Shown: positions 36,531-47,700 of the stretch, piece after piece
Layout of the letters: every line of letters starts with the position of its first letter
Position numbering within the stretch: the first letter of the stretch is position 1
Source of the DNA: Balaenoptera acutorostrata
Taxonomy: Eukaryota; Chordata; Mammalia; Artiodactyla; Balaenopteridae
NCBI RefSeq assembly: GCF_949987535.1
Contig: NC_080078.1
Location: 27,362,942 to 27,426,941, forward strand
Length of the DNA: 64,000 nt
Reading direction: 5' to 3'
The notes under the pieces: model-generated
Seen by the model: the letters and a program-made list of their open reading frames with translations, nothing else
Database searches by the model: none
Told to the model about the DNA's origin: nothing
Made by a program: the position numbers and the translations under genes

Positions 36531-37004
36531 GCAAGTTCTAGGCAAAACCATTAACTAGATCAGTGGCTCCCAGAATCTCATTTTACAGACTGACACAGTA
36601 ACTTTAAAAAATGGGGAAAGTTATGGGCAGGTGCCAATTTTTAATTTTGCCAGCTTACGACATTAAATAAGCACTTACTAGCTATGATCACCATCATTTC
36701 ATAAAAGAAAAGACATTTTAAAACCAAAAAATGTAAAGCCATTCATTATTGTCAACCTAGCAATAATGACAGACCATACTGTCAATTTAGCTTTACTCTG
36801 ACATGTTCCTTATTTTTTCCCTTATACCACACAGGCCAGTGCGCAGTGTCACGGACAGGCTGGTGCACAGGTGCATTTTGAGGAACAACTGAACTGAGTA
36901 GCAACTGCATATAGTCTCCTCTCCACTTGTCTGCATCCTTTATTCCTCTCTGCTTCCTCCTCATTGGTTTTCAAGAAATCTATTGCCTTCCCTCCATGCA
37001 TCAA

Positions 37005-37400
37005 AGGTATTCCACTGTGGTAGTCACTATTTCCCATCCTCCTTCTCGTCCTGGGCAACTAAAAGACTACATTTCCCAGCCTCCTCTGGTTGATAAACAT
37101 GTGACTAATTCTGACCAATGGGCTGGAAGTATAAATATCATCTGTCACTCCTAGGTGAAAGTATTTAAGAGCCACTGTGTGATTCTCCATCTTCTTTCTC
37201 CCTCTGTAGTGAAATGTCTGTTGAAGTGGAAGTGCCACAGATGGAAGCAGCTACCACATGGAGGGTGGCTTCCCTGGAAAGCTGCCTAGACACAGAGAGC
37301 TTTGCAGGAGCAAGAAATAAACTTGTGTAAAACCCCTGAGATGTTGGTATTTCCTTTTACTGCAGCGTAACTTGGTCTGCTCTACCCAACACCAGCACAG
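37005..37400 (+). mobile_element. MaLR-like LTR
   Basis: ACTACATTTCCCAGCCTCCT, TGTGACTAATTCTGACCAAT and GCAAGAAATAAACTTGTGTA (poly-A signal) give an MLT1-like LTR layout. Confidence 0.65.
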
Positions 37401-38251
37401 CACCAAGACCTATTTGACCCAAGCAAGCTCACATCTGATTTTGTTAATAATTACTGCATAGAAATAAATATCAGTCTGAAAAGAAAATAATTCCTGACTT
37501 TCAATTTTTTATTTTTTAAAACTCCAATACTTTCTTCCATCTGACCCACACTGGGAAACTATGTTGAATTCTCCTGTTAATGATCTAAATTAAAATATCA
37601 TAACTTAGAGGAAAAAATTCAGCCAGCCCTGAATTTCCTTTATTATTGACCAGATGTTTTGTAAAGCTGCTTTGTTTGTGGGCACTTTCAGAGAACCTGA
37701 ATAAATGACTTCTCTTTTGCATTTCCCTCAGGGTCTTGTTATTCTTTTAAAGCTCCTGTTACATAAGGTTTAAGATAAAAACAGCATGATATGTTACTTC
37801 AGGTTGTTTTCAAACAGTGCAATTGACAGTTTGCTAGTTAACTAGATCCACGCAAGCAGCCAAGACCATTAATTTGGATATTAAAAAATTAAATTGTTGA
37901 TTACTACTCATTTGTTTTTTAGGCATTTGTATGTACATACTGAATTCTGGCCTCTGGTAAAAACAGTTGAAAAATGGCAGGTATGTGCTTGAAGTTCAGG
38001 ATGCCTTGGATCCATGCGAAGGGTTTTATTCTGAAAACAACTGTTGCAGCCTCACATTCTCATAATTATAGTCCAGTGGAAAGAGAATGTCTTTTTCCCA
38101 TGAGCTTGGAGCAAATTCCAAGAGTCACCCTAATTGGTCACTGAAACATTCTGGCTAGAGGAATGGAACCATGCTGATTGGCCAGGTCTCAGTCACATGC
38201 TTACTCCTGAACCAATCATCTAGAGCAGGAGGAAATAAATCACAGTCCAAG
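37401..38251. other. Intergenic, repeat-poor AT-rich segment
   Basis: No gene. 37650-37990 is repeat-free by eye, with several TAAT-type cores (CCATTAATTTGGATAT, TTAAATTGTTGATTAC), a possible enhancer. Confidence 0.4.
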
Positions 38252-38421
38252 TTAATAAAGTTTTATTGGAACACAACCGCATCTATTCATTTAGAGTGTT
38301 GCCTGTGGCTGCTTTGATGCTTCAACGGCAGAACTGAGTAGTTGCAACAGAGACCATATGGTCCACAAAGTCCGAAATATCTATTGTCCAGCCCTTTACA
38401 GAAAAAGTTTGCCAACCCCAG
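38252..38421 (+). mobile_element. MER5A (hAT-Charlie), partial
   Basis: TAATAAAGTTTTATTGGAACA ... TTTGCCAACCCCAG, matching the MER5A copies at 7618 and 59692 but missing its left part. Confidence 0.9.
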
Positions 38422-38429
38422 GTCTAGGA

Positions 38430-38832
38430 GTGTATTAGTTTGCTTGGTCTGCCATACAAAGTCACAGACTGGGTAGATTAAACTACAGAAATTTCTTCTC
38501 TCAAATTCTGGGGATTAGAAGTCTAAGAACAAGATGTCAGCAGGGTTGATTTCTTCTGAGGCTTCTTTCCTTGGCCTGTGGAGGGTTGTCTTCTCCCTGT
38601 GTCCTCAGATGGTCTTCCCTTTGTATGTGTCTGTGTCCAACTTTCTTCTTTTTATAAGGATACCAGTCACTTTGGATTAGGGCCAACCCTTATGAACTCA
38701 TTTTAAACTAATTGTCTCTTTAAAGACCCCCATCTCCAAATCTAGTCACATTCTGAGGTCCTGGGGATTAGGACTCCAACATATGAATTTTTTTTGCAGG
38801 GGGGGCGGGGAACACAATTCAGTCCATGGCAA
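38430..38832 (-). mobile_element. MaLR LTR (MST/MLT1-like), minus orientation
   Basis: TGTATTAGTTTGCTTGGTCTG ... CATTCTGAGGTCCTGGGGAT ... CACAATTCAGTCCATGGCAA, nearly full length. Confidence 0.88.
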
Positions 38833-39576
38833 GAAAAATATGGGCTCTGATAGGTCATGACTTGGGTCACATGTTCTACAGTGAGGGGAAGGCTAAGAGT
38901 GAGGGGAGGTAGTTTTTAAGTGGAAACCAGGATGTTATCACCAAAATACAGGAGAATGGGTGCTGGGTGGTAAACAAATTGTTCAGTGATATATTATCAT
39001 TGCTTTGAATCCTCTAGAAGAGGAAAATGTAAGGGTCGATTGGAAAGAACCCTGAAGAAAAAATTCATGTTGGGCGATGGGGTGACCTGACCTGCTGTAG
39101 AGATAATGAATCAAAACAGTATGTTAGAGTAAAAAATATGTCTCTCTTCAAGTGCAAAATAAAACAGCAAAACCAAAAGCTGTAAACACAACCCCCCACC
39201 CCCCCCTTTTTTTGCAACACGATTTTGAGCTATTGTCTGTGAAACCTCTGGCATTAAAGATCAAGGGAAAATAGAAAATGCACGAGATAAAGTGCTCACA
39301 AATGGTGGATTTACATTAATTACATGGATCTCTGCCAGGACCCAAAGTCCATGTTAGCAAGTTGGCAAGGATTCTGATAATGGTAGACATGGATGGGCAG
39401 GCTGACAAAAAAGAAAAAAAATCAGGCAAAAGGTACAGTTTGCTATGTCTGGGGAAAGAATTCTTGGCCCAAAAAGGCAGAAAGGGAAAAACAAGAATGA
39501 CTCAGTCCCCAGTGGCTTGTTTTCTTCACAGTCTCGAAGAAGAAAATTATCCACATAAATTAGGAATGAACCATTG
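38833..39576. other. Intergenic, unrecognised segment
   Basis: Homopolymer-rich C/T run at 39190-39212; otherwise nothing recognised. Confidence 0.5.
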
Positions 39577-39763
39577 TAGTAGTTCTCAAAGTCTGGTAGC
39601 CAAAGCATCAGCATCAGCTCTACCTGGGACTTGTTAGGAATGCAGATACTCAGGCTTTACCCCAGAATAACCAAATCAGGAGCTCTGGGGTAGGGCCCCA
39701 GCACTCTGTGTTTTAACAAACCCCCTGGTGATTCTGATGCATGCCAAAGTTTGAGAACCACTG
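39577..39763 (+). mobile_element. MER20-like hAT-Charlie element
   Basis: Ends GTAGTTCTCAAAGTCTGGTA and AAGTTTGAGAACCACTG are inverted repeats. The interior has CTGGGACTTGTTAGGAATGC and GATTCTGATGCATGCC. Complete. Confidence 0.88.
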
Positions 39764-39829
39764 AGATAGTGAATTCATTTATATTCATAATAAAATCTTT
39801 AAGCTAAGGATTGCTTTATCAGTTAAGAT

Positions 39830-40240
39830 AAGGTTCAGCAGTTGCATGTAAAAGAAAACCAAAATAACAGTGGCTTAAATAAGGTAGGTGTTTATTTTTC
39901 TTGTACATAGAAGAAGTGCAGAGGTAGGAGTTTAGAACTGGTCGTGTGACTTCATGGTCATCAAGGACCCATGCTCCTTACATTTTTTTTCTCTACTAAA
40001 ATGTCAGCTTTCATAGTCAAAGTGACTCGTGGTTCAGAATGGCTGCTGGAACTCCTGCAATTACATCAGCTTTTCCAGGCAGGAGGTAGGAAGCAAGGGA
40101 GGAGAGAAAAAGGTACAACTCCTAGATGAATCAGCCTTCTTTAAGAAGTCTTCCTGGAAACTCCACCCAACAAGTTATTCTTGTATAATATTCACTAACT
40201 CTGGTGGTAAGAGAGGCCTGGAAATCTTCCTCCTGCTGGT
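39830..40240 (+). repeat. Unplaced interspersed repeat, copy 1
   Basis: TTGCATGTAAAAGAAAACCAA ... ACAGTGGCTTAAATAAGGTA ... TTCATGGTCATCAAGGACCC. The same family recurs at 57735-58130 and probably 58805-59110. Confidence 0.55.
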
Positions 40241-41140
40241 TGCATTGGCCCCTGAAATAAAATTGAGGTTCTTTCCGTAGAGAAGAGAGGAAGCGAAAAT
40301 TGGAAGAACATAGTGGCTGTCCTTCTCCTTCCTTTTCTAGAAAGGTGATAAAGATTTGAACAGAGATTTGGAGAAGTTTTGGGGGAGAATTGCAGACCTG
40401 AGTTTGGGCAAGCCAGATCAGAAGCAGGGAGTATAACACCTGAAGGATTTTGCTACTTGTGAAGGGTTCATGTCTTTAGATGGCTTCCTTTTGTAACTCA
40501 AAGGAAAGCTCTGGCAGTGAGAACTTTAAACATTTCCTTCCTATATTAAAGTTTTCTTCTGCAACTGACCCAGGTCGTCAATAAAGAATGACGACAATAC
40601 TGTATCTGCACACTTTGTGTTGGTGGCCTTGGGGAGAATGAAGGACACTGCAATAAGGGAAAGAGAAGTATTTCAAAGCAGACAGACTTGAGAGTGACCA
40701 TTATGCACCCAAGTACTTGTGGGCAAAGTAGGCAACACATTCCTCCCAAGGTACATGAGATGATTTTAGATAGTACACAAAAATAACATCAATAGCACCT
40801 AAAAATACTTAACTCAGTTGAATCAGTTGAAAAGCACACCCATCGCCCTTCTACTTTTCCTCCTTTTTTTCTGCCTGGTACATGGATGTGATACCCGGAG
40901 CTCTAGCAGCCATTTTTTGACCATTTTTCCGCAACACTGAGGATGGAAGCCATATGCTAAAGACAACAGTGTAAAAAGAAAGCAGGAGCTTACTTTCATA
41001 AGGTACATCGACTTCTAGCCTTAGTCTGTCTACCTCTGAATTTCTTCTATGTGTGAGAAAAATAAACCCCAAATTTGTTTAAGCCACTGTTATCTTTTAG
41101 GGATTTGTCACTAGCTGCTGAATGCAATTCCTAACTGATG
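40241..41140 (+). other. Intergenic with an MLT1-like LTR at the right
   Basis: About 40850-41140 (CCTGGTACATGGATGTGATA ... TGGATGGAAGCCATATGCTA-like ... AATAAACCCCAAATTTGTTTAAGCC) is MLT1-like. The left part is unrecognised. Confidence 0.55.
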
Positions 41141-41841
41141 CAGAACCATCTTTTGCTATTTAGGAGTGTTATGTGCTTGTAGGCACATTAATCACTGTTG
41201 TAATTAATGTGAAAAACTGCAGTGCTTTTATTAAGGGGAATTAGACTCTAACATTAAGCTGGTAATATCAATAATAGGCATTTGTAGTATGCTCTGAAGA
41301 TAGCTGCAATCTGTCATTACCCTAATAGGAGATGACATTTCCAGTCGCAGCCGGGATCTTGGTGGCAGCTGTAGGATCTGTCTGTTGTTAGAGAGGCCAT
41401 ACGAACTTGGATGAATTGGTAATAACAGTCACACTGCATTTGAGAAGTTTACACTGCATTGGAGAGGTTTTCGTGCGTAAAATAGGGTGATTCGTTTGAA
41501 TAAAAATGGTGCATGCCAAAGTGAGAAGCAGGCCACGGGGGCACTTTGAGTAGAGATATACAACCAACTGACTGGGAGTAAAAATGTAATGGGAGAAATC
41601 ATTGTATGTATCCAACCTGTGGCCAGGTTTCTTCTCATAAAGCAGAGGAGATGTACTCAAACTGCAACAGCAGGTGGAGAGGGATGAGTGGACCTTGCTT
41701 CTACTTCTCATAAAGTGCATCTCATGGTTGCTCTTGCCTCCAGGGGGGCACAACCTGGTTCTTGAGTGGGGTGTGTAAACAAATCTTACTTTCTACATAT
41801 GAGGCACAGATATAGTACACAAAATGATATATGTTATATGG
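41141..41841. other. Intergenic, unrecognised segment
   Basis: No gene. A 121-codon minus-strand frame (41388-41753) shows no domain. Confidence 0.5.
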
Positions 41842-41854
41842 GTGCTCATAACAC

Positions 41855-41856
<2 letters not shown>

Positions 41857-41915
<59 letters not shown>

Positions 41916-41928
41916 TATATATATATAT
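41857..41928. repeat. (TA)n(CA)n(TA)n microsatellite
   Basis: About 47 bases of TA, a short CA block, then TA again. The direct repeat GTGCTCATAACA flanks it at 41842-41853 and 41934-41945. Confidence 0.97.
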
Positions 41929-42019
41929 GTTATGTGCTCATAACATTTCATGGCAGGAGGGGAGATCAGAAATGGCTGCCTGGGGGTGACAATGAATACA
42001 AGATTGAAAAACACTGGTG

Positions 42020-42420
42020 TATCTAGTGTGCTAGGTTACATCATTGGTCCCAGTTCTTCACTCCGTGATCCCATTTCTTAACTTTGGGTTCAGCAGTGTC
42101 ATTTGCTTTGGTCAACAGGATTTTAGAGTTTGGGAAGTGAGCAGAGACTTGCATTGTGCTTACGTAGTTAGACTTGTCCTCTTGCGTCCTGGTGACCATG
42201 AAACCACTGTCTCTTTAGTTTGGGCCCCTGTAACAAACCTGAACGGAACCTATAACCTGGAGGCATCCAGCCAGTTGCAGCCTAGATCAGCCAAACCACA
42301 CCCAATCTGAAGACCCATGAACATGAAAATAAATGCATATTTTTGTAAGCCACTGAAATTTTTGGGGGGGTGGGATTTGTTTTGCAGCATTATTATGGTA
42401 ATAATTGCCAGATACATATG
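42020..42420 (+). mobile_element. MLT1-like LTR
   Basis: CATTTGCTTTGGTCAACAGG ... AGACTTGCATTGTGCTTACG ... GTAAGCCACTGAAATTTTTG ... AATAATTGCCAGATACA, an MLT1-type LTR. Confidence 0.7.
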
Positions 42421-42516
42421 GGGGTCCCCCCAGTGGAGTCCTGATCCTTGAAATAATCAGTTCCACTTTTAAAATTCGGGGCTCATCACAACAGAATTTA
42501 TCAAGCGCTACTTTAA

Positions 42517-42765
42517 TTATTTTTATTTATTTATTTATGGCTGTGTTGGGTCTTCGTTTCTGTGCGAGGGCTTTCTCTAGTTGCGGCAAGTGGGGGCCAC
42601 TCTTCATCGCGGTGCGCGGGCCTCTCACCATCGCGGCCTCTCTTGTTGCGGAGCACAGGCTCCAGACGCGCAGGCTCAGTAACTGTGGCTCACGGGCCCA
42701 GTTGCTCCGCGGCATGTGGGATCTTCCCAGACCAGGGCTCGAACCCGTGTGCCCTGCATTAGCAG
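42517..42765 (-). repeat. CHR-type SINE, 5'-truncated, perfect 17-bp duplication
   Basis: Reverse copy with (TTTA)n tail. ATCAAGCGCTACTTTAA is present unaltered at 42500-42516 and 42766-42782. The tRNA head stops at ...TGCATTAGCAG, about 35 bases short of the full copies, so the A box is missing. Confidence 0.95.
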
Positions 42766-42782
42766 ATCAAGCGCTACTTTAA

Positions 42783-43779
42783 ACTCGACAGGATCACCAC
42801 CTCTGATGTAAAATCTGCCTTGCAGTATTTTTGCCTCTATTTCTAGCTCTGGTCTGGATTCCATTGGTGGCTACCACTAATTAGATTGAAGTGAACCATA
42901 ATTTCATCAGGATGTTTGGATGCTTTGTGGCTTTTGCTGGCTTCCTATTTATCTTTGGATGTTTTAATTCCTGCTTTGTCCTAGCATTCCTTTAAAGACA
43001 TGATTTAGTTATGTTTTCATTCCATTCTCTCTGAAATTGGAAGGTTTTCTGGCTGGTGTGGGAAACTACGGGCTTTGGGTTAATAGGGCTGTCCAGTAAT
43101 GCTTGTAAGTCAGATATGAGCTTTTACTTTAATTAATTAAGCATTATTTGGTCTGAGCTCCTTTTTTCCTTGTTGTGAGCAGGGTGTGAGGTGAAAATCA
43201 GTTATTTGCCAGGATTCTTTTTCCTCTATGTCTTCAAATGTATGTAAATATCCCAAGACTTGGCTCAGTATAGACAAAACAGTTTTGCTTCAGATGTTTT
43301 TGGATGTCACATAGACACAACCCCATTATAGCATCTTTGAAGAGTCAATTTCAAGAAATTTTTCAAAGAAATTGCTGATGCATTGGCTTCTAAGAGGAGT
43401 TACTATTTATCACAAAATTTTATGGCCTTAAAATATTTTGTGTGCAGTAGAGAAAAATATCATTGAGATAGATTATATTTAAAAATGCAATCAGTGAGTA
43501 GTCAAATGAACAAATGTATTTAAACCCTAGCCAATAAAACACAAGAGCATGATATATTGATTTTGCATTTCCTTCTAAGCACGATTATAACATAAAAGAA
43601 AATTCTCAATTAAATTCAAAATCACAATAACTATAATTTATGACTGGATTCAATGGTTCTCTTGCAATGAGATGTTAGAAAACCTCATTTGTTTTTAAAA
43701 TTCTTAGATTAGAGCTTTCTACCCTGCAGGCCAGTATTTCCTCAGCCTCCCAGCCTGCAGTCTCACTACTGTCCAATAT
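42783..43779. other. Intergenic, unrecognised segment
   Basis: AT-rich, no gene or clear repeat. Confidence 0.5.
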
Positions 43780-43940
43780 TTTACTATTAAAAGTGTGGCC
43801 CACGGACCTGCAGCCCTGGACTCACTTGGAAGCTTGATAGAAATGCAGAATCTCAGGCCCTGCCCTTGACATACTGTATCAGAATTTGCATTTTAACACA
43901 GTCCCCAGGGGATTTGTATGCACATTAAGTGAGAAGGACC
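43780..43940 (+). mobile_element. MER20-like hAT element
   Basis: AAGTGTGGCCCACGGACCTG ... AAGCTTGATAGAAATGCAGA ... TTTTAACACAGTCCCCAGGG; ends are eroded. Confidence 0.8.
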
Positions 43941-44439
43941 AGAATCTATCTTTAGCTGTTTTGCCAGAACTAAGGCTGAGGCATCAACCACATCACCCAT
44001 TTGGTTCCTTCTATGCTCTTGGGCCCACCCATCCTTACATAAGGATATCTTTAAATGTCAAGTGCACTGAAACAAAAGCTCAGCCACATCCTTTGATTTG
44101 CATGGCCCTTAAACAGAGAGGAAGAGAATTTGGCTCCAGTTCCCTGAAGGAGGTCTGCTAGATGGGAGAGAGAATGGCCCCCTGACTACAAATTACTTTG
44201 TGTAGAGGAAAACTTGGCCTGAGTGGGCCTAGCTTGGGGTGCAGAGATCTGTATGGCAGCTACCACATGGTACTGTCCTGATCATCTTGGAGTCCAACTT
44301 CCCCTGCAGGGTTGGCTGTCCTGAGGAGGAGTTGGCAGGGGAGACATCCAGGGTCTCTAGGGGCTGAGGAGCTCTAAAAGGGCTGAACTTAAGACGCAGG
44401 CTGAACTTGAACCTTTTGGCTCAAGTCACCATGAAACAA
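43941..44439. other. Intergenic, unrecognised segment
   Basis: Nothing recognised. Confidence 0.5.
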
Positions 44440-44685
44440 GACTCATGTCTCATTTATTGAGCACCTACTATGTACCAGGCACCAATCAAGCTGCCTATGT
44501 ACATCATCCCGTTTGGTTTGAATCCTTCTGAGAGGTAGCTCTTACTATTACCATTTTATAGACAAGGAAACTGAGGCCCAGAGAGCTTGAGTGGTTGTTC
44601 AAGAGCCATTGGCCCATAAGTGGAAGAGTGGGATTTGAATTCAGGATTGCCTGACACCAAACCCAGGCTCTTCTTATACCATAAA
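44440..44685 (+). repeat. MIR SINE
   Basis: TTATTGAGCACCTACTATGT, ACCATTTTATAGACAAGGAA and GGGATTTGAATTCAGGATTG; well preserved. Confidence 0.92.
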
Positions 44686-45794
44686 GAACTAAGTACCTGC
44701 TGTTTTCAGAGCAATGAACTAGGGGTCAGGGCTTCAGGGTTTGTGAATAAGGTTGTCCCGCCATACAAGGACGATAGTCAAGAGAGATGTGAAATGCAGG
44801 TTGCATTAATGGTAAACACTGTGCCCGATGCCTTCTTTCCTCTGTCCTCAGGACTGGACTTCCCTTGTATGTGTGTCTGGGTGAGAAAGTTCGAGAGGGC
44901 TTCCTGGACCATCCTCCCTAGAATTCATAGTGTCTGCTGTGTGAGCCACTCTGGGTCCACAGACCCCAACAGCCACTGGAGAAGGAGCCAGGTGCTGTTT
45001 TGACTTCTTGTCTCACGACATGGAAAGAGACGTAGGAAGTGGGAAGGGGCCCATCATGCATGGGCACAGAGGAGAAAGAGGAGGGGTCTGGCTGGTTCCT
45101 ACCTTTATCACAGGATCTTGCTGACTTGTAAAATGTGCCTGCAGACTGTCTCAAGCTGTCACCATCCAATCAGCAAGTCTTCCTCCCATAGGGTTGGCAT
45201 GAACAGAAGGGACAGAATTGTTGCAGAGAGAGTCAAGTGTCCTGCTCTCTTAAGGCTTGAGGCATAAACATTCCCTCCTCCCCAAACAGGGCCCTTGGGG
45301 GCAATGACAAAGATGCTGAAGACACATGCTCTACCCTGAGAAATGTTGGTTCCAGTTGGAAAGCAGGCCATGGGGCACTGCAACCTGTTGGTACCAGCTT
45401 GCGAGAACCAACGTATTTGCCTTTTCCCAACTCTGCATCTGTTGATGTCTTGATGGTAGTGTTTACACCACAGAAACTGGCAAATGCTACACACCGGGGC
45501 ATCCTCTCCACAGAGAGCCAGTTGTTAAACATTTACCAGCACCCCTCTGAGAGTAGGTATATACGAACACAAAAGATCCAGAGTTGAGCTAGAGTAATTC
45601 ATCAATAAGTTGTATCTAGTATTCAAGTGAAATCCTCTCACAACCCATATGTAGCAAGAGAAATTTCTCAAACAGATTTCTAAACTCTGGCAACTGGTCT
45701 TCCGTTTTTTTCAAAAAATAATTCCAGTGAATTCAGGGTTTGTGGTGATGGAAATTGACATGGGTGATCCATCAGACATTGAAAGGGGTTAGAA
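44686..45794. other. Intergenic, unrecognised segment
   Basis: Several 80-127-codon open frames on both strands but no domain, splice context or homology that I recognise. Confidence 0.5.
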
Positions 45795-45985
45795 TAGTGG
45801 TTATCACACTGGAGCCCCCCTCAGAATCCCCCGGGGGGCTTGTTAAAACTCAGATGGCTCGTCTTCACCTTCAGAGTTTCAGATGCAGTAGCTCTGAGCT
45901 GGGGCCTGTGATTTTGAATTTCTAACATGTTCTCAGGTGGTGCTGCTGTGGCTGGTCTGGGGACCGCACTTCGGGCTTTGATAAC
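45795..45985 (-). mobile_element. MER20-like hAT element, minus orientation
   Basis: TAGTGGTTATCACACTGGAG ... TCAGATGCAGTAGCTCTGAG ... GGTCTGGGGACCGCACTTC. Confidence 0.8.
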
Positions 45986-46082
45986 GGCTAGGTTAGAGGC
46001 AGGGATCAATTCCAAAGCATCTCAGCGAGAATGTGAGTGAGGCCAGGGTTAGAAGGAGGGGAGTGATCTGAAGGCAAAATGA

Positions 46083-46420
46083 AGGAGTGAAGGAAGCACT
46101 CCATTTATTAAGCACCTATAATGCGCTGGACATTAAGTGCAAAGTATTTTACATATACTGTTTCCTCTAGCAACCTCTCTCATGGGTAAATGCATTCAGA
46201 GAGGATGTCATGGAAACAAACACAAAGATCTGGGGAAGGGACTTCCCTGGCGGTCCAGTGGTTAAAACTCCGCGTTTTCCACTGCATGGGTTGCAGGTTC
46301 GATCCTTGGTTGGGAAAATAAGATCCCACAAGCCACGAGGCGAGGCCAAAAAAAAAAAAAAGATCTGGGCGAATGACCATTTTACTCCACTGCGGACAAC
46401 TGAAGATGACAGAGCTAAGG
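46083..46420 (+). repeat. MIR SINE, split by a CHR SINE
   Basis: CATTTATTAAGCACCTATAA at left and CCATTTTACTCCACTGCGGA at right of the SINE are MIR parts. Confidence 0.65.
46235..46358 (+). repeat. Short CHR-type SINE with 11-bp duplication
   Basis: Starts GAAGGGACTTCCCTGGCGGT; tRNA-like head with GGTTCGATCC B box, then poly-A. AAAGATCTGGG at 46224-46234 and 46359-46369. A short form lacking the long tRNA-unrelated body. Confidence 0.92.
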
Positions 46421-47289
46421 AAGGAAAAATTAGAGTTTCATTTTCCTCTTGATGCCTGAGCTTGGATAATTATGTCATAATCTGTTTGAGATGGGCAAAA
46501 CACAAAGCAGAAGCTGATGAAACGTGCCCTGTCTTGAACGTCTGCCAAAGGAAGGGAGGTAGTTTCAATTTCCCAGTGCCTGGTCCCAAGGCGCCCGCGT
46601 CCGGGCAGAGCAGGTGCTGCTCGAAGGAAAGGGAGGGTGGGGTGGGAAGAGCTGCAAATCTGGCACCTTGATGAGCATCCTTTTCAATCACCACTACACT
46701 CAAGCTTTATGCTATTCCTTTTAATTTTCTCAGTACTGTAATTGTAAATGAAAAGCAATATTGCACCACATCCAATTATAACCACATTTCTGTCCCCTAG
46801 GACTCATCAAAGAGAAAAAAATGCATTTATGTCTGTGAGGAGCCATTAATCTCTGCACTTATGGCTCTACACATGGTTATGCAGCAGCTGCAGGGCTGGG
46901 ACTCTTTCCCTCTCTTTTCTTTCTCCAGCGATGCACTTTATCAAGTCCCAGCTGGGTGTTTTATTATAAATTAGGCCCTGAAATATTGGCTTCATAAGCA
47001 CCTTGGTTAGAAGCCACTAAATAAGATTTCTTCTTTGGTCTCCTACCCTGGGATCATCCATCCTTTCCAGTGGGATGTCTCATTTTCATGAAACTTCTCT
47101 TTGACAGTCAAAAGCAGTGTTTATTTGGGGGGATGCAGAAAGGAGGCAGTGTCCTTGGAAAATGGGGAAATGAAACATTTTGTGGCTTTATGTGTGACGA
47201 ATCGCTCTTCTGGATTTATTAGGAATCAACTACAAGTCACATTTCTCTTCCTTCTTATCTAGACCATTACTTCTATACTCTTTCTGCTA
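46421..47289. other. Intergenic, repeat-free segment
   Basis: No repeat or gene. 46680-47040 combines TAAT-type cores and an E-box (GCAGCAGCTGCAGG); possible enhancer. Confidence 0.45.
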
Positions 47290-47552
47290 CTTAATGTAAG
47301 TTACTATTTATACATGAATACTTAATGTATTACCACTTAATACTTAATGTATTAATAATTAGTACATTAATATTTAATGTATTAGTTATCTTTCACTGCA
47401 TGGCAATAATACTATGAACTAAGGAGCTTAAAACAACTCACATTTACTATCTTACAGTTTCTCTGGCTGAGGAGTCTGGACACAGCATAGCTGGGTCTTC
47501 TGTAAGGCTGCGATCAAGATGCCAGCTGGGGCTGTGTCTTCACCTGCAGCTC
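47290..47552 (-). mobile_element. ACTTAATGTA repeats and a MaLR-like LTR fragment
   Basis: 47290-47383 repeats ACTTAATGTATTA with variations. 47384-47552 (TGTATTAGTTATCTTTCACT ... CAGTTTCTCTGGCTGAGGAG) is a reversed LTR end. Confidence 0.6.
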
Positions 47553-47700
47553 GACACCATTGTAAAGCAATTATACTCTAATAAAGTTGTTAAAAAATGT
47601 GTGTTTAATTTAAAAAATAAATAAATAAAATAAAATAGATAACCAACAAGGACCTACTGTAAAATAAATAAATAAAAAATAAATAAAATGAAACAGATAC
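47553..47700 (+). mobile_element. L1 3' end fragments
   Basis: CACCATTGTAAAGCAATTAT ... AATAAAGTTGTTAAAAAATG is the L1 3' terminus, followed by AAATAAAT-rich tails and ACCAACAAGGACCTACTGTA. Confidence 0.8.

Noticed and set aside
41388..41753. 121-codon minus-strand frame
   Set aside because: No domain; adjoins a microsatellite; no transcript signals.
44620..45587. Cluster of 80-127-codon frames on both strands
   Set aside because: Begins inside a MIR and shows no domain; chance frames in moderate-GC DNA.
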